A stretch of DNA of 64,000 nucleotides from assembly GCF_014145665.1 (NCBI RefSeq), contig NZ_JACHTD010000001.1, positions 1 to 64,000 on the forward strand, given 5' to 3'. Below, piece after piece: positions 61,760-64,000 of the stretch. The stretch is from Myroides sp. NP-2 (lineage in GTDB: Bacteria > Bacteroidota > Bacteroidia > Flavobacteriales > Flavobacteriaceae). Under the pieces are notes generated by a model. It saw only the letters and a list, made by a program, of their open reading frames with translations. It had not been told where the DNA came from and made no database searches. Position 1 is the first letter of the stretch. Each line of letters opens with the position of its first letter. A program made the translations under genes and the position numbers.

Positions 61760-63832
61760 ATGCGTATATCACCTGTTTCTGTTCTATTAGGATGTTTGGG
61801 AAGTCTCTATGTTCATTTGGGGTTTGCTCAACAGCCTGCTGATAGTATAACGGCATTGAAAGAAATTGTCGTCCACAAAGAAATCCCCATCGACCTTATC
61901 CCTCCACAAACCTTAACAGCAACTTCTTTGGAACGGTTAAGCCAAGCAAGTGTTGCCGATGCCTTGCGGTATTTCGCAGGGGTAAAGGTCAAAGACTACG
62001 GCGGTATGGGAGGTATGAAAACCGTAGATGTTCGAAACATGGGGACCCATCATGTTGGGGTGTATTACAATGGTATTCAAGTAGGGAATGCGCAGAATGG
62101 AATTGTTGATTTGGGCAAATTTACCTTGGAAAATGTAGAACAAATCGACTTGTATAATGGACAACGCACAACAGTACTGCAATCAGCACGGGAATTTGCT
62201 TCAGCCTCAGCAGTTTACATCCAAACCAAACGACCTGTTTTTGAAGAAAACGAAAATGCACACGCCTATGTGAAGTATACCCTAGGCTCCATTCAATGGG
62301 TTAATCCCTCCGCAGGACTAGAACTAAAGATTAACGATAAAGTGAGTACGAGTATTCACGCCTCTTATCTCCATTCAAACGGAGTGTATAAATTCAGGCA
62401 AAAGCGATTAAATCTCGATGGATCAATTGCCTATGACCTCAGTAGTTATCGAAAGAATAGTGGTATTGAATCCTACCGCATTGAAAACAATTGGTTTGGC
62501 AAAGACCACCGCAATACGTGGCAGGCATTAGTCTATTACTACCAATCCCAACGCGAACTCCCTAGTGCAATTATCAAGAAAAGTGATATTACCCTTCAAA
62601 CAGAACGCGCAAATGAACAACAAGGAGATAAGAATCTACTCATGCAAGCGGAATGGACCAGCAGCGTATCACCTGCGTATCAGTTCATCGTCAAAGGAAA
62701 ATTTGCCTATGATCAACTGCATTATACCTCGAGAAAAACCGTTGATTTTGAAGGGGAAGAAGTAACGTACAACCCCCAATTTGACAATACGTATCACCAG
62801 CAAGAGTGGTATTTGTCAGCTGCTCATGCCGTTGCACTAACACCTTCTTGGAAGGTGGCTTTGGCAACAGATGCACAGTATAATATAGTAAGAGCTACAC
62901 GACTAGGGCAAGGCTCTCCTTTTTCAGATCCTGAACGCTATTCTTTTTATTCCGCTTTATCGACTACCTATACCCATGGAGCCTTTAAGGCCCAAGCAGC
63001 TGTACTCGGTAGTTTTATAAAAGAGAAAGCACAATATCATGCCCCTGCGGCTGATCGGTCGTTTATAACTCCTTCGGTTTTTGTCAACTATCAACCTTGG
63101 CACGATCGAGAATTTACTCTACATGCTTTTTATAAGCACACGTATCGACTGCCCTCTTTTACCGATTTATATTATACCCAAGTGGGAACGGCAAACGTAA
63201 AACCAGAATATGTTCGTCAGGTCAATGTAGGTTTTTCTCACCAGCAACCTTTGTCTTTAGGATCCTGGAAAGCCGTGAGTGTTTCACTTGATGCATACTA
63301 TGCCCGTGTTACTGATAAGATTATCGCTTCTCCTACTTCAAGTATGATGAGGTGGATGATGTCGAATTTGGGCAAAGTAGAAAATTATGGACTAGAGGGA
63401 CAGATTCAATCGCTTTGGGAGCCCTTGGCAGGTGTCAAAGCACAGGTTGGGTTAACCTATGAATATACGGTTGCTAGAGATCTCAGTGTACTTCCCGCAG
63501 GAAAACCCTCCTATTACGGCGATCAGATTCCCTATGCGCCTTGGCACTCAGCTTCCTCTATTGTTGGTGTAGATTATCGCAATTGGAGCTTGAATTACAG
63601 CTTTATCTATGTAGGAAAACGCTATAATGGCAACAAAAATAACAACAAACGAAATGAATTACAACCGTGGTATACCCATGATGTTGCACTACAAAAGCAA
63701 GTGAAATGGAAGGATTGCCAACTAACTTTTCGCTTAGAAGCAAATAATCTAGCCAATCAGCACTATGAAGTTGTAACTAATTTTCCCATGCCAGGAAGAA
63801 ATTTTCGCTTATCCATGCGCTTAGCTATTTAA
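61760..63832 (+). CDS. Cobalamin TonB-dependent receptor (BtuB-like)
   Basis: A 690-residue outer-membrane receptor with a signal peptide (VLLGCLGSLYVHLGFAQ), a plug (SVADALRYFAGVKVKDYGG, then VDVRNMGTHHVGVYYNGIQ) and a barrel ending in RNFRLSMRLAI. It lacks the N-terminal carboxypeptidase-like domain. The riboswitch just upstream and the lipoprotein gene just downstream point to vitamin B12 import with TonB energy. It is similar in length to BtuB. Confidence 0.9.
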   Translation: MRISPVSVLLGCLGSLYVHLGFAQQPADSITALKEIVVHKEIPIDLIPPQTLTATSLERLSQASVADALRYFAGVKVKDYGGMGGMKTVDVRNMGTHHVGVYYNGIQVGNAQNGIVDLGKFTLENVEQIDLYNGQRTTVLQSAREFASASAVYIQTKRPVFEENENAHAYVKYTLGSIQWVNPSAGLELKINDKVSTSIHASYLHSNGVYKFRQKRLNLDGSIAYDLSSYRKNSGIESYRIENNWFGKDHRNTWQALVYYYQSQRELPSAIIKKSDITLQTERANEQQGDKNLLMQAEWTSSVSPAYQFIVKGKFAYDQLHYTSRKTVDFEGEEVTYNPQFDNTYHQQEWYLSAAHAVALTPSWKVALATDAQYNIVRATRLGQGSPFSDPERYSFYSALSTTYTHGAFKAQAAVLGSFIKEKAQYHAPAADRSFITPSVFVNYQPWHDREFTLHAFYKHTYRLPSFTDLYYTQVGTANVKPEYVRQVNVGFSHQQPLSLGSWKAVSVSLDAYYARVTDKIIASPTSSMMRWMMSNLGKVENYGLEGQIQSLWEPLAGVKAQVGLTYEYTVARDLSVLPAGKPSYYGDQIPYAPWHSASSIVGVDYRNWSLNYSFIYVGKRYNGNKNNNKRNELQPWYTHDVALQKQVKWKDCQLTFRLEANNLANQHYEVVTNFPMPGRNFRLSMRLAI

Positions 63833-63836
63833 TGAA

Positions 63837-64000
63837 ATGAGAGTATTTGTTTTTTTATTACTAGGACTTAGCTTGCTTTGTAGCAGTTGTCGAAAGGAAG
63901 AATTAATCTTCGTTTCGGATAGCTCTGTCGTATCCATTCCTGTTCTAGTAGAAGAGTATCAGGGATTTTATTTGTTGAATGAGGGAAATATGGGGATGAA
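63837..64000 (+). CDS. Surface lipoprotein, partial (BtuG-like candidate)
   Basis: The first 54 codons of a lipoprotein (signal FVFLLLGLSLLCSSC), then GFYLLNEGNMGM, the start typical of DUF5074/YncE-like beta-propeller proteins. It begins 4 bases after the receptor stop, in the same B12-controlled transcript. In Bacteroides a surface beta-propeller lipoprotein (BtuG) hands cobalamin to BtuB, and this gene sits in the same place. The rest is beyond the window. Confidence 0.65.
   Translation, partial: MRVFVFLLLGLSLLCSSCRKEELIFVSDSSVVSIPVLVEEYQGFYLLNEGNMGM

Overview
The window looks like chromosomal DNA of a flavobacterium (Bacteroidota, Flavobacteriaceae), probably Myroides or a close relative. 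The DNA is AT-rich. Recognisable promoters carry the Bacteroidota TTTG / TAnnTTTG boxes rather than -35/-10 elements. Characteristic genes include TonB-dependent receptors, DUF4625 and PCMD proteins, a DnaE polymerase with a fused proofreading domain, and a bifunctional aspartokinase-homoserine dehydrogenase. The genus is an inference.

Region 1 (about 1-18570) is an integrated mobilizable island of about 18.3 kb in the 3' end of a tRNA-Ser(GGA) gene. The intact tRNA lies at the right end (18553-18637, minus strand). The left end carries two 127-bp copies of a module made of a terminator plus the tRNA 3' end. The backbone holds a tyrosine integrase with matching arm-type repeats at both ends, an excisionase-type HTH protein, an SF3-like helicase, a dense cluster of ten TGATGCA iterons (candidate replication origin), a Toprim primase, a candidate oriT and a MobC-like gene. 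The relaxase survives only as N- and C-terminal stubs around an IS200-type element, so the island probably cannot mobilise itself. A strongly structured segment (8224-8361) separates the backbone from the cargo.

The cargo (8543-18170) looks like an uncharacterised restriction-modification or defence locus. It encodes an MmeI/YeeA-type adenine methyltransferase without an obvious nuclease, a small membrane protein broken by an 8-bp tandem duplication, an AlbA_2/ATPase protein, a coiled-coil membrane protein, an SF2 helicase and a GIY-YIG (T5orf172) nuclease. Four phased repeats of TTATTTGA pairs precede the coiled-coil/helicase/nuclease genes.

Region 2 (18.6-44.3 kb) is chromosomal. It holds ansA with a PlsC-like acyltransferase, tatD, a BamA-like/phosphoethanolamine transferase/PCMD operon, an aromatic amino-acid permease, a histidine-rich probable zinc-uptake locus (ZnuD-like receptor), a prolyl oligopeptidase lipoprotein, dps, mtgA, an SDR reductase, a DUF3050 protein, a glutaryl-CoA dehydrogenase-like gene and a TlpA-type thioredoxin.

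Region 3 (44.4-49.4 kb) is a metY-metX-thrA operon making homoserine, O-acetylhomoserine and homocysteine. It is preceded by a 29-residue peptide with nine methionines, a terminator and a possible competing antiterminator, i.e. a candidate methionine transcription attenuator.

Region 4 (49.5-64 kb) is housekeeping: a trmN6-type methyltransferase, an XRE regulator with a membrane partner, rimM-rpsP, dnaE, mepB, trxA and two identical tRNA-Asp genes. It ends with a cobalamin riboswitch driving a BtuB-like receptor and the start of a surface lipoprotein cut by the window edge.
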